The notes under the pieces were generated by a model. It was not told where the DNA came from, did not search any database, and was given only the letters and a program-made list of their open reading frames with translations. A DNA stretch of 10,987 bases from Deinococcus depolymerans. GTDB lineage: Bacteria; Deinococcota; Deinococci; Deinococcales; Deinococcaceae. The DNA lies in the NCBI RefSeq assembly GCF_039522025.1, contig NZ_BAAADB010000037.1, positions 1 to 10,987 of the forward strand, given 5' to 3'. Position numbers and translations under genes: made by a program. Below, piece after piece: positions 10,168 through 10,987 of this stretch. The first letter of the stretch is position 1; the number at the start of each line of letters is the position of its first letter.

Positions 10168-10987
10168 TTACTTGTTCTTGCTGGCCTTCTTCGCCCTGGG
10201 TGCCTTGGCTGCGCCGGTCATGGCCAGCGTGGGGGCGAGGGCCTGGTACTCGTTCAGCAGGATGTTCAGGCGCTGTGCGACGGTGCTGCCGGCCTTGATG
10301 CCGTACAGCGCTTCGACGGCCCGGTCAAGCTGGTTGTGGGCTGCGCGCAGGTCGGTGGGCATGATGCTGGGGTCATACATCTGCGCGAGGGTGCTGCTCG
10401 CGTGCTTCGTGCGGGCGTCCAGGACGGCCTGTGCGGCGTTGGTGACAGCATCGATCTGCTTGGGCTTGAGCGCGGCGCGGTCAGGCCACGGGAACGTGTT
10501 GTAGCTGAGATCCTTGCTGTAGCGGTATCGGCTTTCCAAACGTCCGCTGACGAGGCGCATCCAATCCATGTGCAGTCGGGACTGCAGTACGCCGTAGTGG
10601 AACAGATCGGCGTCGGGCACCATGAAGACCAGATTGTTCACGATCGTCTCGTCCGTCATGTACCCCACTGGGATGTAATCGCGGCGTTCACTGCTCACGC
10701 TGGGAACGACCAAGTACTCACCTCTTGTTGGATGACGGTCTTCTCCGAACAGCGCTGGGGTTTCGGCTTTTTTCTGCGTCTGCAAACGAGGGCTTTTCAG
10801 TCTCCACGCCTTCACGTCCTCGATACGCTTACGCACCTGTGGCAGCTTGGCGAGGTCGCTCGGCGCGGCATCTTTCAGCCACAGTGCCCAGCGCTGGCCA
10901 CCCTGCAGGTAGTCCTGGGCGTCCAACATGGGCTTGATGAATGGGGCAGCTGCGGGCTCAGCCTTCAGCAGGTCGTCGTGCTCCTGC
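10168..10987 (-). CDS. MmeI-like restriction-methylation enzyme, C-terminal 272 residues (partial)
   Basis: The frame enters from the right window edge and ends with TAA at 10170-10168. It reads QEHDDLLKAEPAAAPFIKPM, then WALWLKDA, then the target-recognition region: GEYLVVPSVSSERRDYIPVG, LFHYGVLQSRLHMDWMRLV and GRLESRYRYSKDLSYNTFPW. It finishes with a basic helical tail ending KKASKNK. These are the conserved C-terminal blocks of MmeI-type enzymes; recognition of the target base pattern lies here. It is very probably the second half of the gene whose first half fills 1-1790, on the same strand. The joined chain would be 869 residues against about 920 for MmeI. The alternative is a second, separate enzyme. 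Confidence 0.85.
   Translation of the reverse strand, partial: QEHDDLLKAEPAAAPFIKPMLDAQDYLQGGQRWALWLKDAAPSDLAKLPQVRKRIEDVKAWRLKSPRLQTQKKAETPALFGEDRHPTRGEYLVVPSVSSERRDYIPVGYMTDETIVNNLVFMVPDADLFHYGVLQSRLHMDWMRLVSGRLESRYRYSKDLSYNTFPWPDRAALKPKQIDAVTNAAQAVLDARTKHASSTLAQMYDPSIMPTDLRAAHNQLDRAVEALYGIKAGSTVAQRLNILLNEYQALAPTLAMTGAAKAPRAKKASKNK

Noticed and set aside
1..10987. Insertion sequences or transposases
   Set aside because: No DDE transposase, target-site duplication or terminal inverted repeat pair was found. The only recombinase is resolvase-like with a local site.

Overview
The window looks like most or all of a small GC-rich plasmid, probably from Deinococcus. No taxon is named in the sequence. 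The inference rests on high GC coding DNA, on at least five genes with a TANNNT hexamer 6-7 nt before the start codon (the leaderless-mRNA promoter layout described for Deinococcus), and on a plasmid backbone of initiator, partition pair, small serine recombinase and restriction-modification gene. The two window ends appear to be two parts of one reverse-strand gene, a MmeI-like (type IIL/IIG) restriction-methylation enzyme. The N-terminal 596 residues lie at 1-1790 and the C-terminal 272 at 10168-10987. Joining the ends circularly keeps the frame but leaves the protein short by roughly 50-60 residues against my memory of the family. The plasmid was therefore probably cut, or lost a short stretch, inside this gene.

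Layout: 1-1790 MmeI-like N-terminus (-). 1791-1926 divergent control region with overlapping promoters, a possible 23-codon leader peptide and a double GAAA tract. 1927-2670 unknown protein, possibly tandem OB-like (+). 2723-2944 small unknown protein (-). 2990-3521 gene-free region with origin features: one DnaA-box match, perfect palindromes of 22 and 34 bp, a dense CTAG/GCTAGC cluster, a promoter and a reverse-strand hairpin plus T-run. 3522-4889 winged-helix plasmid protein, a candidate theta-type initiator (+). 5120-6334 HUH (rolling-circle type) initiator (+), with palindromes upstream and a CTGATAA motif plus nested hairpin just downstream. 6475-7457 ParA and ribbon-helix-helix (RHH) partner operon (-). 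7606-8154 exported cysteine-containing protein (-). 8286-8951 serine resolvase (-) whose promoter is embedded in a 33-bp res-like inverted repeat. 9187-10116 unknown protein with GNAT-like features (+). 10168-10987 MmeI-like C-terminus (-).

How it may work together: two unrelated replication proteins suggest a dual or composite replicon. The resolvase would break multimers, ParA/RHH would segregate copies, and the restriction enzyme could stabilise the plasmid or defend the host. The most unusual pattern is a tandem GAAA array: the identical 17-mer (GAAA)4G at three intergenic sites, and a paired 13-mer version at a fourth. The four sites flank the partition operon on both sides and lie in the control regions of the restriction gene and of the resolvase/9187 pair. 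RHH partition proteins are known to bind short tandem repeats, so these tracts are candidate centromere/operator sites for one plasmid-wide regulator. That is a hypothesis, not something the sequence proves.
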